Source: Holosporaceae bacterium | GTDB lineage: Bacteria > Pseudomonadota > Alphaproteobacteria > UBA3830 | Direction: 5' to 3' | DNA length: 37,111 bases | Assembly: GCA_031288225.1 (NCBI GenBank) | Contig: JAITRU010000048.1 | Coordinates: 1 to 37,111 of the forward strand | Part shown: positions 11,962-22,768 of the stretch, one piece after another | Layout of the letters: each line of letters starts with the position of its first letter | How positions within the stretch are numbered: position 1 is the stretch's first letter | The notes under the pieces: model-generated | What the model saw: the letters and a program-made list of their open reading frames with translations, nothing else | The model's database searches: none | What the model was told of the DNA's origin: nothing | Translations under genes and position numbers: made by a program

Positions 11962-14900
11962 TCAACGCGCACCTCCAGACTTTGCAGATGACCTTTGTGA
12001 AATTTTTTCGCTGACACTTGTTACCAATACATACAACAAAGGAACAAACAATGTGCCGATTAGTGTAGATCCCAGCATTCCACCTATGATCCCGGTTCCC
12101 AATGAATTCCGGCAAGCGCTGCCTACTCCGGAACCAAACGCCAGAGGAACGCAGCCAAGGATGAAGGCAAACGATGTCATGATAATTGCTCGGAATCGTA
12201 GCTTAGCTGCATTTATGGCTGCATCCACGATGCTTTCTCCGGCATTGCGCCGCATTACAGCAAACTCCACCATAAGAATCGCGTTCTTTGCCGATAATCC
12301 TATGAGAGTTATTAGAGCCACCTGAAAATAAATGTCATTGTAGAACTTCCTTACAAAAACGGCCAGAACAGCTCCAAACATGGCAAACGGCATTGATAAA
12401 ATCACCGAAAATGGCAAACTCCAGCGCTCATATTGGGCAGCAAGAATAAGAAACACCACCAGCAGTGCCAACAGCAGCGTCCCAAATGATGTTCCTCCAT
12501 TTTCTTTTTCCTGGTAGGAGGATCCACCCCAAGCCAAGCTATAATCATCACCAAGAACTTTATTGGCAACCTCTTTCACCACTGCCATAGCGTCTCCAGA
12601 TGAATATCCTGCGGCCGGAGTGCCGACAACCTTGGCTGATGCGAAAAGATTGAATCTTTCAATTACGTTAGGACCAACTTTAGGCACCAATTTCACAAGA
12701 GAAGATAACGGTACCATTAATCCCTTTGATGATTTCACATACACTTCATTTATTTGTTCAGGATAGGCTCGATAACTACCCTTCGACTGCATGAGTACCT
12801 TGAAATTTCTGCCGGATTTTACGAAATCATTTACGTAAGTTGCATTAAATGTGGCCGCTATTGTTGCATAGATATCATTAATTGGGACTCCCAGCGACAG
12901 CGCTTTCAGTTCATTTACATCAAGATAAAACTCCGGAGTGCTGGCATTGAAAGTTGAAGTTACTCCGGTCAATTCTGGACGTTTAGATGCCTCAGTAATA
13001 AACTCTTTAGTTTTCTCCTCCAATGCCCGGCTATTTGTTCCGCTGGTTCTTTGTATATAGGCTTCAAATCCTCCAGTCATGCTCATGCCCACAATTGGTG
13101 GTGGACAAAACGCAAATATCATTCCATCTGTCACTCCCATTCCGATGCCAAAAATCTTCTTCACAATATCAGTGGATGATTGTCCAATTCCCTTCCTTTC
13201 CTTCCAATCCCTAAGAGTAACAAACATTGTTGCAGTGCTGGTGGAAAGTGTGGAATTCATCATGTTAAAACCAGCTACAAACGCAGTACTGCGCACGGCT
13301 GGGTCCTTCGAAATCGCATCAGCAACTGAAGATATAGCACTTTCTGACCTAGTTAGAGACGCAGCTGGGTCCATTATGGCACAAGTTAATATGACTCCCT
13401 GATCCTCGTTTGGTACTAAACTACTGGGAATATTTTTGAACAGAAAAACCCCAACAACTATGATGGAGGAGATCAACAGCAGAGATGTTTGCACATTATG
13501 AATAAAAAAGCTGACTGCCTCCTTGTACTTTTCCGTTAATTTTTCAAAAAATACACCAAACTGTAGCAGTAATTTGTTTTCATGCAATTCTGTTTTCGTG
13601 TGATTTTTTAGGAAGACAACACAAAGTGCCGGTGTTAAGGTCAAAGCACATACACCAGATATAGCAACGGAAATGGCTATGGTTAAAGCAAATTGCCTAT
13701 ACATTGTTCCCGATAATCCACCCAGAAAAGAAACTGGCACAAATACGGAACATAATACTAGGACTATCGCCACAAGCGCTCCTGAAACTTCGTCCATTGC
13801 TTTGATGGTTGCATCTCTTGCATTGAGGTGTTCTGTCCTCATGAGGCGTTCAACATTTTCAATGACGACGATGGCATCATCCACCACGATACCAATCGCT
13901 AACACGAGTCCGAACAACGTCAGTGTGTTGATGGAAAATCCAAAAATCACCATGCCAGCAAAAGCACCAATGATGGAAACCGGTACGGCTAGGCAAGGAA
14001 TAAGAGTCGCGCGCATGTTCTTTAAAAACAGCAAAATTACCATAAATACTAGAACGAAGGCAAACAGCAGCGTTTCCACCACCTCAAAAACTGAATTTCT
14101 AACAAACGATGACGTATCGAATGTAATTTTATGACTGATTCCTCGGGGATAACATTGGGATAACTCCTTAAACTTTTTTTCGACGATTTCTGCGGTTGCC
14201 AAAGCGTTAGCGCCCGGAGAAAGTGAAATCATAATGGGAACAGATGAGCAATTCCCAGCCCTTGATACGACATCATAGGAATAGGATCCCAGTTCCACAT
14301 CCGCTATATCCTTAAGGCGCAACGCAGTTCCATCGCTGTCTGCTCTTATGATAATATTTTCGAATTCTTCGGGAGTGCTGTATTTCCCCTTTGCCGTAAT
14401 CATGTAGCTACGATCAACCTTCACATCCAACGGCTGTTTCCCAATAGCCCCGGCCGAGCGCTGCATGTTTTGGGCCTGTACAGCAGCAATAATTTCGTTG
14501 GTTGTGAGATTCAGTTTGGCGAGTTTATCCGGCTTCAGCCAAATACGCATGGCATACTCACGTCCACCAATGACCTGAGCATCGCCGACGCCATCTAATC
14601 TTTTCAGTGCATCAATTATGTATAGAACAGCGTAGTTACCCAGATAGGAAGCATTGTAGCGATTGTCTTCCGAACAAAGCGCTATCATCTGCAGAATTGA
14701 TGAAGATCTTTTGAGAACGGTGACACCATACCTTCTGACTTCTTCCGGTAACGAGGATGTAATGGCCTGGACACGATTGTTTACGTTAATCAAAGCCTTG
14801 TCCGCATCTGTTCCAACCTTGAAAAAAACAGAAATGGATGCCTTCCCATGGCTAGCAGTGGAGCTAATATAGATCATATCCTCCACTCCATTGACTTTTT

Positions 14901-15105
14901 CCTCTATTACGGAAAGCACAGATTCGGATATAACCTCAGCGCTAGCACCGGGATAAAGAGCTTCTATGTTAATGGTGACGGGGGTAATATTGGTTGGGTA
15001 TTGGGATACGGGTAGGTTAAAAATCGATATCAGTCCAGCCAAAACAATGATAAAGGAAACGACGGTGGCAAATATCGGCCTATCAATGAAAAAACGAGAA
15101 AACAC
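11962..15105 (-). CDS. RND efflux pump inner membrane permease, HAE1/AcrB family
   Basis: 1047 aa; [71 protein letters not shown]. Confidence 0.97.
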   Translation of the reverse strand: MFSRFFIDRPIFATVVSFIIVLAGLISIFNLPVSQYPTNITPVTINIEALYPGASAEVISESVLSVIEEKVNGVEDMIYISSTASHGKASISVFFKVGTDADKALINVNNRVQAITSSLPEEVRRYGVTVLKRSSSILQMIALCSEDNRYNASYLGNYAVLYIIDALKRLDGVGDAQVIGGREYAMRIWLKPDKLAKLNLTTNEIIAAVQAQNMQRSAGAIGKQPLDVKVDRSYMITAKGKYSTPEEFENIIIRADSDGTALRLKDIADVELGSYSYDVVSRAGNCSSVPIMISLSPGANALATAEIVEKKFKELSQCYPRGISHKITFDTSSFVRNSVFEVVETLLFAFVLVFMVILLFLKNMRATLIPCLAVPVSIIGAFAGMVIFGFSINTLTLFGLVLAIGIVVDDAIVVIENVERLMRTEHLNARDATIKAMDEVSGALVAIVLVLCSVFVPVSFLGGLSGTMYRQFALTIAISVAISGVCALTLTPALCVVFLKNHTKTELHENKLLLQFGVFFEKLTEKYKEAVSFFIHNVQTSLLLISSIIVVGVFLFKNIPSSLVPNEDQGVILTCAIMDPAASLTRSESAISSVADAISKDPAVRSTAFVAGFNMMNSTLSTSTATMFVTLRDWKERKGIGQSSTDIVKKIFGIGMGVTDGMIFAFCPPPIVGMSMTGGFEAYIQRTSGTNSRALEEKTKEFITEASKRPELTGVTSTFNASTPEFYLDVNELKALSLGVPINDIYATIAATFNATYVNDFVKSGRNFKVLMQSKGSYRAYPEQINEVYVKSSKGLMVPLSSLVKLVPKVGPNVIERFNLFASAKVVGTPAAGYSSGDAMAVVKEVANKVLGDDYSLAWGGSSYQEKENGGTSFGTLLLALLVVFLILAAQYERWSLPFSVILSMPFAMFGAVLAVFVRKFYNDIYFQVALITLIGLSAKNAILMVEFAVMRRNAGESIVDAAINAAKLRFRAIIMTSFAFILGCVPLAFGSGVGSACRNSLGTGIIGGMLGSTLIGTLFVPLLYVLVTSVSEKISQRSSAKSGGAR

Positions 15106-15123
15106 CGGAACCTCCTTCGATGG

Positions 15124-16269
15124 CTATTTCGACGCCTGCACCTTCAAAACCGCGTTGATTGGTTGCCCGGGGCGGGCTTTCATAATTCCTTCCGAAATAA
15201 CCACTTCTCCTTCTTGCAAACCAGAATCCACGATTGCCTTATTACCGATGGATTCTGCCTTTATGGAACGAGCTTGAACTACTTTATCCTTACCTACCAC
15301 GTAGGCGCTGCGGCTAGCCTCTGTTTGCACAATGGCGGATGTCGGAATGACCAGCGCATTCGTATACTCAGCACCCACTAATCGAACCCTGACGAATTGC
15401 CCAGGTAGCAGTAATCTTTGATGATCGTCGCTGGGAATTTCTGCTTTTATGGAAACGCTTGAGGTAAAATTATCTTCGCTGCTATCGATGAATATTATTT
15501 TTCCGGAATAGGGGTACACGGTTCCATCGGACATGATGACTTCCACTGCATAGCCGCCGGGCTTTAGTAACTGCACCTTTCCGGCAATATTGCTCTTGGC
15601 AATGTTGCTCCAAACTTCTCCAGAAACAGAAAAATTTGCATGCAAAGGAGATACCTGTACCATAGTAGTCAGCAGACTAGAATCCCCAGTTAAAGATATT
15701 AAATTCCCCACCGACTGAGCTTCCTTGCGCACAACGCCGGAAATAGGAGCCCTAACTTCTGTATAGCCAAGGTTTATTTCTGCTTCTTTCACAAGCCCTT
15801 CGGCGACCTTCAGGTTAGCTTCCGCTCTTTCGAAAGCCGCCAGAGCATCATCATGATCCTTTTGGCTAACTGCTTTATCTTTGTAGAGTTTTTTCATACG
15901 ATCGTAGTCGCGGGTCGTTCTTCTCATCTCGGACTGAGCCTGCGCCAGTGTTCCATTTGCTTTTTTTAGCGCTGCCTTATAGGGTTCCTGATCAATCTCA
16001 AATAACTTATCCCCTTTGTTTACGAACTGACCTTCATGGAACAGTCTGGATTTCAAAATACCTGAGACCTGAGCCCGCACTTGGATTTCTAGAGATCCCG
16101 TTATTTTTGCCTGAGCTTCGATGATGAGCGGCACATTTTCTCGCACGACTTTCACAGCCCCGACCATCTGAGTCGGCTGCTGCGACCGTTGCTTTTTATC
16201 ATCACATCCGGCGGCTAAGAACAACACCAACAGCAACAGCCTTCCAGAATAAGATGAAAAACGGCTCAT
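15124..16269 (-). CDS. RND efflux membrane fusion protein, AcrA family
   Basis: Lipoprotein signal (MSRFSSYSGRLLLLVLFLAAGCDDKK), EVRAQVSGILKSRLFHEGQFVNKGDKLFEIDQEPYKAAL, VRAPISGVV. Start set at ATG 16269 rather than ORF-track 16296. Confidence 0.94.
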   Translation of the reverse strand: MSRFSSYSGRLLLLVLFLAAGCDDKKQRSQQPTQMVGAVKVVRENVPLIIEAQAKITGSLEIQVRAQVSGILKSRLFHEGQFVNKGDKLFEIDQEPYKAALKKANGTLAQAQSEMRRTTRDYDRMKKLYKDKAVSQKDHDDALAAFERAEANLKVAEGLVKEAEINLGYTEVRAPISGVVRKEAQSVGNLISLTGDSSLLTTMVQVSPLHANFSVSGEVWSNIAKSNIAGKVQLLKPGGYAVEVIMSDGTVYPYSGKIIFIDSSEDNFTSSVSIKAEIPSDDHQRLLLPGQFVRVRLVGAEYTNALVIPTSAIVQTEASRSAYVVGKDKVVQARSIKAESIGNKAIVDSGLQEGEVVISEGIMKARPGQPINAVLKVQASK

Positions 16270-16457
16270 TACGGCTCCTTCAAACAAACTCAACACAACA
16301 CCATGGCTAAATATAGCACATCAGACGTACCGGCCATCGTAGTATTTATTAACAAAATATTAACTACTAGCCTGCAAAACGCGTAATTATCATACAATTT
16401 TACATGCCAAGTCAATAGCATGTGAGGGAGGGATTGCCCTATAAGCGTATCCAATGT

Positions 16458-16570
16458 GATATAGATAGACTGTTTTGAAATTAGGTTTGCAATGTTAGGT
16501 TTTTTACTCTAATATCAGGCTGATCATTGCGCAATCGAACGCACTTCCAAAGCATGTCATGCCTATGATC
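16458..16570. repeat. Palindromic intergenic repeat, family E copy 3, inverted relative to copy 2
   Basis: Reverse complement GATCATAGGCATGACATGCTTTGGAAGTGCGTTCGATTGCGCAATGATCAGCCTGATATTAGAGT...ATTTCAAAACAGTCTATCTATATC aligns across its length with copy 2. Confidence 0.75.
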
Positions 16571-16700
16571 TAGGCCTAGGTTTATTCGGAGAAAAATCAA
16601 ATTTTTCAGCATCTCGAGGCATGGGATCCTCGGATTTTCTGCTATGCCTTAAATTTATCGGTGAGTAAATTTTGTCTTTGCCCGAATTCTGGTTAGCCGC

Positions 16701-17546
16701 CTACTCCCGCGTTAGTATTCCCAAAATTTTTTCCAAAACGCCTTTTATATCCCTTCGATGGACCACCATATCTATGGCTCCGTGTTTTAGCAAATATTCC
16801 GACTGCTGAAACCCATCCGGCAATTTTTGATGTATGGTATCTTCTATGACTCTTGGCCCCGTAAAAGCTATGAGAGCTCCAGGCTCAGCGATGAGGATAT
16901 CTCCAAGCATTGCAAATGACGCAGAAACACCACCGGTCGTTGGGTTGGTTAGCAGCACCAAATATGGCAATTCAGCTTCTTTTATTCTATTAACAGCCAC
17001 GACAGTTCTCGGCATTTGCATAAGAGAGAAGATCCCCTCCTGCATGCGAGCACCTCCGGAACATGGCACCACCAAAAAAGAGTATCTTTTTTCAATGGCA
17101 AACTCAGCTGCAGCAATGAATCCGTTTCCCACAGCCATGCCCATTGACCCGCCCATGAAATCGAATAAAAAAAACACAGCTACTGTTTTGTGGCCACCTA
17201 TGCAACCATGGCCAATGATTATTGCATCATTTTCTCCGGTGGTTTCCCGAGATAATTTAAGACGATCTGCATATCTTTTATTATCTTTAAACTTCAGGGG
17301 ATCTGCATTGACGGACCCGTAGCGAATTTTCGTAAACTCTCCATCGTCGAACAGGCTCTTTATGCGCTCTGTAACTGGCAATTTCATGTGATTGCCACAG
17401 TGTGGACACACCTGCTGCAGCGAAACAAGCTCCTGGTGAAATATCATCTGCTCGCATTTTGAACATTTGTGCCACAGATTGTCAGGGACATCAGCCCCCA
17501 CCAACGCTCTTATCTTCGGTCTCACAAACTTTGTTAGCCAATTCAT
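16701..17546 (-). CDS. accD: Acetyl-CoA carboxylase carboxyltransferase subunit beta
   Basis: 281 aa; N-terminal four-Cys zinc ribbon (LWHKCSKCEQMIF...VCPHCGNHM), GGARMQEGIFSLMQM, NPTTGGVSASFAMLGDI, FTGPRVIEDTIHQKLPDGFQQSEYLLKHGAIDMVVHR. Confidence 0.97.
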   Translation of the reverse strand: MNWLTKFVRPKIRALVGADVPDNLWHKCSKCEQMIFHQELVSLQQVCPHCGNHMKLPVTERIKSLFDDGEFTKIRYGSVNADPLKFKDNKRYADRLKLSRETTGENDAIIIGHGCIGGHKTVAVFFLFDFMGGSMGMAVGNGFIAAAEFAIEKRYSFLVVPCSGGARMQEGIFSLMQMPRTVVAVNRIKEAELPYLVLLTNPTTGGVSASFAMLGDILIAEPGALIAFTGPRVIEDTIHQKLPDGFQQSEYLLKHGAIDMVVHRRDIKGVLEKILGILTRE

Positions 17547-17603
17547 TTTTTTGCACTTCTTGTATTTGGCATAGCAACTGCTCTATCAGTCATTGTGCTG
17601 CAA

Positions 17604-17912
17604 CTAAGAATTTGTTTCAGCATTGGGGGGCGAACTCGAATTTACCATTTCCTTCAGGGGCTTACCGGCTTTAAAAAATGGGACATATTTTTTATTTATG
17701 GCCACCTTTTCTCCGGTTCTTGGATTTCTTCCTTCCATTGATTTCCTTTCTCTTATGCAAAAGGACCCAAATCCTCTCAATTCGATACGTGCTCCATTTT
17801 TTAGCGATGAGGTTATGCTATCAACCACTATGGATATGATTTTATCAGCGTTCCGGATGGTCATGTATGGACAGAGCTCTGCAAGCTTAGCTGTCAAATC
17901 CGACTTGGTCAT
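17604..17912 (-). CDS. ihfB: Integration host factor beta / HU-family DNA-binding protein
   Basis: 102 aa; MTKSDLTAKLAE, IELRGFGSFCIRERKSMEGRNPRTGEKVAINKKYVPFFKAGKPLKEMVN. Confidence 0.93.
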   Translation of the reverse strand: MTKSDLTAKLAELCPYMTIRNADKIISIVVDSITSSLKNGARIELRGFGSFCIRERKSMEGRNPRTGEKVAINKKYVPFFKAGKPLKEMVNSSSPPNAETNS

Positions 17913-18064
17913 GGTTTACTCCTACGATTTATAACTAGAATTAATACGAATTGGAACAATTTTGCTCTAATTCAAGAACTTTCTCTAATCACAGCATGAG
18001 ATAATGAAATAATACACGAACATGCTAGTGTATACTCTATACTCAAATGTTGTATAAATAAACT

Positions 18065-18760
18065 ATGGAATGCATAAAAAATATATCATCAGTAATAGAA
18101 TTTTATGAAAAAAACCCGGGGCAATCGTTGGTAAATAAGTTGACAGGTCCATTGTCTGATACCCTCAACGTAACCAACGAAAATGTTTTAGTCATGGGAT
18201 TTGGCCGAAAGTATCTAGAAGCGCTAGGAATAGAAAATGCCTACTATGCCATTCCAAATGGCTATCCCATCGAGCATTGGCCAAGCATTCGTCCCTTTAG
18301 GACTGTGGTGGTGGACGAGAAGAGCATGCCATTTCAACCAAATACTTGGGATATTGTCATTGTGATTCATTTTATGGAGTTTGGTGGAAATAATCCGTTT
18401 TTTTTGCAAGAACTTCGGCGCATAATCAAAAATGGGGGTAAATTAATGATTATCGCCGCTAACAAAAATAGCGTGTTTCCCAAAAAATGCGCCATAAGAA
18501 ATATAAAGGTTAGTGTTGGGGGTATTGTTTCATCGCTGCTTAGTGCTTCATTTGAAGCTACCAATGTGTTTGGTGTCAATGATAGATTTGGGTTTTGGCC
18601 ATATAGTTTTAGCTATCATTTGAACAAATATAGTGAGGTTCTCATGGATATTTTCCCGCTGTTGTCCAACATAGTTGTGATAATTGCCGAAAAGGTGGAA
18701 CTGGCTGGCGTGCCGCTTAAAACTTTGGATGCTCCCGTGACCGCTGCGGGTGTTCAGTGA
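18065..18760 (+). CDS. Class I SAM-dependent methyltransferase-like protein
   Basis: 231 aa; NVLVMGFGRKYLEALGI, VVVDEKSMPFQPNTWDIVIVIHFMEF, FLQELRRIIKNGGKLMIIAANKNS resemble methyltransferase motifs. Confidence 0.75.
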   Translation: MECIKNISSVIEFYEKNPGQSLVNKLTGPLSDTLNVTNENVLVMGFGRKYLEALGIENAYYAIPNGYPIEHWPSIRPFRTVVVDEKSMPFQPNTWDIVIVIHFMEFGGNNPFFLQELRRIIKNGGKLMIIAANKNSVFPKKCAIRNIKVSVGGIVSSLLSASFEATNVFGVNDRFGFWPYSFSYHLNKYSEVLMDIFPLLSNIVVIIAEKVELAGVPLKTLDAPVTAAGVQ

Positions 18761-18887
18761 TTTGATATGACATTAATGTTCAGTGCATTCACAAAAATTA
18801 TGTTCGTGTGCTTGTAAATTGATTATTTTTTAATACTAATCTAGTATCCCATATGGATGTAGATTTGGATATTTGGGGGTAAAAAAC

Positions 18888-19343
18888 ATGACTTCTTCAA
18901 CTGAAAAAAATGGTACTACGGATGGCGATAGCAACAAAAGAGGGAAAGATGGTTTTTTTGGGACATTTAACATGCCGCAGGTGGATATGGATGCACTGGT
19001 AAACCACCACAGGAGGAATTTGGAAATTTTGGGATCAATCAATAAGATGTCTGCGGAAGTGTATTCCGGCATTGTACAACTGCAATCAACATTCGTGAAA
19101 CAAATGATGACTGAAATGAATGAACTTATTCAGGAAAAAGGCAAGCCATCGGAAATGGTGGCAAAATTTTCTGAATTTGCCAAAGACCATGTTGTAAAAG
19201 TTGTTGATAATAGCAAGCAAATTTCTGATTTGTTGGCTACCACTCAGCAAAGCGTAAATACTGCAATATTGAAACATTTTCGAGAATCAGTTGATGAGCT
19301 AAAGAGGAAAAATACCAACAGTACTGGTGGCGGCATTAGCTGA
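18888..19343 (+). CDS. Phasin family protein
   Basis: MPQVDMDALVNHHRRNLEILGSINKMSAEVYSGIVQLQSTFVKQMMTEM matches the phasin_2 pattern; ATG 18888 used instead of TTG 18873. Confidence 0.75.
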   Translation: MTSSTEKNGTTDGDSNKRGKDGFFGTFNMPQVDMDALVNHHRRNLEILGSINKMSAEVYSGIVQLQSTFVKQMMTEMNELIQEKGKPSEMVAKFSEFAKDHVVKVVDNSKQISDLLATTQQSVNTAILKHFRESVDELKRKNTNSTGGGIS

Positions 19344-19361
19344 GAAAATTGTGGTTGTCCT

Positions 19362-19393
19362 GCCCGCGGAAGATTTTTTTGTGCGGGGCTTTT
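19362..19393 (+). terminator. Possible intrinsic terminator after the phasin gene
   Basis: GCCCGC ... GCGGGGC stem (one bulge) followed by TTTT. Confidence 0.35.
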
Positions 19394-19549
19394 ATGTCGT
19401 ACATGCAGTGAAATTAATCAATTGCAAAGCAATCCGATAATGTAATACAATGTTGCGTGTTATTTGAGGAGGAAATGTTGGCATGATCTTTGGTGGTTTC
19501 ATGCCTACGTTATAGGTGTATGGTGTAAAAAAAATCATAAGGAGTTGTA

Positions 19550-20893
19550 ATGAAAACAAAAATAAGTTGTACTGTTGCGGTGTTTTCGCTGTTATGCGTT
19601 GGCTACGCTAGTGCTGGGACTTTGTTCAAGTCTAAAAAAACCGAAGGTAATGAGGTAGCTGCCGGGAAGGAGTCCGCCGGCAGTGCAACGCCTGGGGCCG
19701 AAGCCGCTGCCGGTGCTACCAAGGAGGCGAAACCCGATCATGTAGCTGATGATGATTCCGACGATGAAGCAGAGCCTGAGGCTAGCAAGAGTGTTCCCAA
19801 GAGCTCAAGCGGCGCTGCAGCTGGTCAGGAAAAAAAAAAAAGTAGCGATCCAGTCGTAATCAAGATAGGTCGCAAGGAAATTAAGCTAAGCCAGGTACTT
19901 GCGGGTGTTGATGCCCTTCCTCCTCAGATCAAAAAGGCCATACCCGCTGGGCGGTTGTTCGAGATTTTAAGGACACATGCCGTAGCTATGCATGTTCTGT
20001 GTGAGCAGGCCAAGAAGGTTGGCTTAGATAAGACAAAAGAATATGTGGAACAGCTTGGCAAGCTTAGTGGTGATTTACTTGCGAACTTATTGGTTAAGAG
20101 GGAAGTCACTCCGAAAATAATGGCTGCGTCTGAGAATGAGGCAGTCCTCAAGTCTGAGTATGCTAGATACTTGGCGGGATTCAAGAAGGGGAAGGAATAC
20201 AAACTTTCCTTCATGACTTTAAAGAGCGAGTCGGATGTATCCAAGGTACTGGAACGCCTGAAGACGGAAGATTTTGCTGCGGTGGCCAAGGATAATGGGG
20301 CGCCTGTTCTGAAGGATGGCGGAGAATATGTGCCGATCAATATGCTCCCGAAAAGTGTGAGCAGCAAGCTAGCGGTTTTGAAGCCTGGGGAGTATACGAA
20401 AGAAGCAATCAAAGTGGGCGGTAATTTCTTGATATTCAAAGTAAGTGATATTCGAGACGCAGAGCCTTTGAAATTTGAGGAAGCAAAGCAGTCGCTGCTG
20501 GAATCTCTGACACGGAGAGAAGAGAGAAAGCTTTTGCTTAGGCTGAAAAAACAGTACAAAGTCGAAGAATTCAATGAGGATGGTACTCCGTTTAATCCTG
20601 ATGCTCCAGTGTCTTCCTCCGACGAGGGTGATAGTGGTGCAGAGGATTCGCCACCGACGGCGGCTGGTGGATCTCCTGTACCGACGACTGGGTCTGCTGT
20701 GCCGGCGATACATACTGCACCACCAGTTACTCCATCAACTACGCCGACAACACCGCTTGCCTCGGCGGCAGAGGTGAATGTTCCTCCGGTTCAAGAAGCT
20801 TCGGTGGCTACGCCTCCGGTCGTGGTGCCGCCCACTGTAACTGCTCCAGCTCCGGTGCCAACGCATTCTCCGCAGCCAATTTCCGGTGTTTAG
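19550..20893 (+). CDS. PpiC-type (parvulin) peptidyl-prolyl isomerase / SurA-like exported foldase
   Basis: 447 aa; signal peptide (MKTKISCTVAVFSLLCVGYASAG), A/E-rich linker, rotamase-like core (KGKEYKLSFMTLKSESDVSKVLERLKTEDFAAVAKDNGAPVLKDGGEYVPINMLPKSV...LKPGEYTKEAIKVGGNFLIFKVSDIRDAEPLKFEEAK), P/T/A/V-rich tail. Confidence 0.85.
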   Translation: MKTKISCTVAVFSLLCVGYASAGTLFKSKKTEGNEVAAGKESAGSATPGAEAAAGATKEAKPDHVADDDSDDEAEPEASKSVPKSSSGAAAGQEKKKSSDPVVIKIGRKEIKLSQVLAGVDALPPQIKKAIPAGRLFEILRTHAVAMHVLCEQAKKVGLDKTKEYVEQLGKLSGDLLANLLVKREVTPKIMAASENEAVLKSEYARYLAGFKKGKEYKLSFMTLKSESDVSKVLERLKTEDFAAVAKDNGAPVLKDGGEYVPINMLPKSVSSKLAVLKPGEYTKEAIKVGGNFLIFKVSDIRDAEPLKFEEAKQSLLESLTRREERKLLLRLKKQYKVEEFNEDGTPFNPDAPVSSSDEGDSGAEDSPPTAAGGSPVPTTGSAVPAIHTAPPVTPSTTPTTPLASAAEVNVPPVQEASVATPPVVVPPTVTAPAPVPTHSPQPISGV

Positions 20894-20928
20894 GTTTTGG
20901 CAATGGAATTTAGAGAGGCGGTGAAATT

Positions 20929-21126
20929 ATGCTGAAATTAAAAACGAAAAGTTCTGCTAAAAAGCGGTTTAGTTTTACCGCTTCAGGTAAGATTATATGC
21001 GGTTCTGCCTTCAAAAGGCATAATCTGAGGAAGCGTTCTCAGAAGATGAAAAGGCAGGCCAGGGGAACGATGGTATTGAGTTGTAGTGATGCCCTAAGCG
21101 TGGTAAAATACATGCCCTATGGGTAA
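20929..21126 (+). CDS. rpmI: 50S ribosomal protein L35
   Basis: 65 aa; [20 protein letters not shown]...[17 protein letters not shown]. Confidence 0.95.
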   Translation: MLKLKTKSSAKKRFSFTASGKIICGSAFKRHNLRKRSQKMKRQARGTMVLSCSDALSVVKYMPYG

Positions 21127-21149
21127 GAAAGTAAAGTGAGGTTCGTACT

Positions 21150-21503
21150 ATGTCACGTGTAAAAAGGGGAGTTACTGCCCATGCTCGTCATGGGAAAGTG
21201 TTGAAGTTATCGAAGGGGTACATTGGTCGCTCCAGTAAATGTTTTCGCTCAGCGATTGAACGCTTGGAAAAGGCGATGCAGTATGCCTATAGGGATCGGC
21301 GCAATCGCCGGAGGGATTTTCGTAGACTGTGGATTACTAGGATTAATGCTGCCGTGCGGGAGTGTGGAATGAAATATTCGCAATTCATACATGGGCTGCG
21401 CATGGCGAACGTAACAACGGATAGAAAGATTTTGTCCGAACTGGCAGTGAATGACAAAGATGCTTTCGTTGCCATTGTAGACAAAGTTAAATCCGCGCTG
21501 TAG
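21150..21503 (+). CDS. rplT: 50S ribosomal protein L20
   Basis: 117 aa; [60 protein letters not shown]. Confidence 0.97.
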   Translation: MSRVKRGVTAHARHGKVLKLSKGYIGRSSKCFRSAIERLEKAMQYAYRDRRNRRRDFRRLWITRINAAVRECGMKYSQFIHGLRMANVTTDRKILSELAVNDKDAFVAIVDKVKSAL

Positions 21504-21539
21504 CTGTTGTTTTTGAATAGGCCAATTGGGGATCATCCA

Positions 21540-21965
21540 ATGGAAGTGAAAATCTGCGATTTGCCTGAAGGCTATGTTCCATCGGAACAGGAAAATTTCA
21601 TGAATGACCTGCAGCGGGAATACTTTAGGCGGAAACTTGTCGAATGGCGTAGCGAGCTCGAGCGGGAAAATGGGGATGTAATAAAGTACCTGCAGCAGGA
21701 AGAAAGGTCGTGCAACGATGAAGCGGATCGCGCTTCTAATGAGACGGATTTGGCCTACGAGCTGCGCACAAAGGAACGGGCACGTAAGCTTATCCGAAAA
21801 ATTGATGATGCACTGCAGCGCATCATCAATGGTACGTATGGTTACTGCGAAGAAACCGGTGAGCCGATTTCACTGAAAAGACTGGATGCTAGGCCGATTG
21901 CCCTTCTCAGCATAGAAGCCCAGGAACGCCATGAAAAGCAAGAGCGTATCCAAAAAAGCAACTGA
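21540..21965 (+). CDS. dksA: RNA polymerase-binding transcription factor DksA
   Basis: MNDLQREYFRRKLVEWRSEL, DEADRASNETDLAYELRTKERARKLIRKIDDALQRIINGTYGYCEETGEPISLKRLDARPIALLSIEAQERHE. Confidence 0.95.
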   Translation: MEVKICDLPEGYVPSEQENFMNDLQREYFRRKLVEWRSELERENGDVIKYLQQEERSCNDEADRASNETDLAYELRTKERARKLIRKIDDALQRIINGTYGYCEETGEPISLKRLDARPIALLSIEAQERHEKQERIQKSN

Positions 21966-22054
21966 AATCGACTGGCTGCCGTGCTTTTTTGAGATTGCGC
22001 CAGCAGATGGTGATGTGTGTTTGTTGGGAACCAGGTTGTGGATGATCGGAGCGT

Positions 22055-22100
22055 TTCCTATGACCGCAAGCAACACACTTCCAAAGCATGTTACGTATAG
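22055..22100. repeat. Possible partial family E repeat overlapping the 3' end of the ABC ATPase gene
   Basis: Reverse complement TATACGTAACATGCTTTGGAAGTGTGTTGCTTGCGG resembles copy 2 (TATACATTACCTGCTTTGAAAGTGCATTCGTTAGCG); the opposite arm is not clearly recognisable. Confidence 0.4.
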
Positions 22101-22768
22101 TAGCGCTTTAAATAGTTGATTGGATCCTTTTGCTGTTGTACATGGACATCCACTGCTATTTTTCCTTTCTTCAGCAGCACAATGCGGTCTGATATTTTGG
22201 TGAGAAAATCCAAATCATGGGAAGCGATAACCATGGTTACACCGGTCTCACTGATGGATCTTAGCAGCTGTACCACATCCTGGATCGTTGCAATGTCTAG
22301 TCCAGATGTGGGCTCGTCACAGAGTAAAATATCCGGATTAATCATCAAGCTTCTGGCTAGTGCTACCCGTTGTTTTTGACCTCCTGACAGGGAGTTTGGA
22401 TACGACTGTTCTTTCTCTTCTATGCCAAGATCCTTCAGCATCCCTCGAGCCATACAAAGATAATTCGCAGATTTTTCTCCATAAACGTCCTTGCTAGCCA
22501 AAAACTTAGTCGCGTACAAGAGATTTTCCAGTACAGTCATGTGGGGAAAAAGTTGAAAATCCTGGAACATAAATCCGGTTTTCCCGTTACATTCCAGTAA
22601 CCCACAATCCGGCGTTTCCAGTCGCTGTATACAACGCAGCAGAGTTGATTTCCCACTGCCAGAAGGTCCAGCAAGTCCGAAAATACTGGATTTTTCTATC
22701 TCTATACTAATGTGATCTAATATTTTTGTTCCCTTGAACGTCTTGCAGACATCATGAATTTTTAGCAT
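22091..22768 (-). CDS. Polar amino-acid ABC transporter ATP-binding protein
   Basis: GPSGSGKSTLLRCIQRLE Walker A, NSLSGGQKQRVALARSLMINPDILLCDEPTSGLD. Start set at MLKIHDVCKTFKG. Confidence 0.95.
   Translation of the reverse strand: MLKIHDVCKTFKGTKILDHISIEIEKSSIFGLAGPSGSGKSTLLRCIQRLETPDCGLLECNGKTGFMFQDFQLFPHMTVLENLLYATKFLASKDVYGEKSANYLCMARGMLKDLGIEEKEQSYPNSLSGGQKQRVALARSLMINPDILLCDEPTSGLDIATIQDVVQLLRSISETGVTMVIASHDLDFLTKISDRIVLLKKGKIAVDVHVQQQKDPINYLKRYYT

Noticed and set aside
10457-15105. Overlap of the outer-membrane efflux ORF (to 12115) with the pump gene as an overlapping-gene novelty
   Set aside because: The extension is just the open frame upstream of the true lipoprotein start at 11935; it encodes no signal sequence.
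19924-20574. 216-aa minus-strand ORF overlapping the PpiC gene
   Set aside because: Low-complexity Ser/Leu-rich antisense ORF; the plus-strand gene has recognisable domains.
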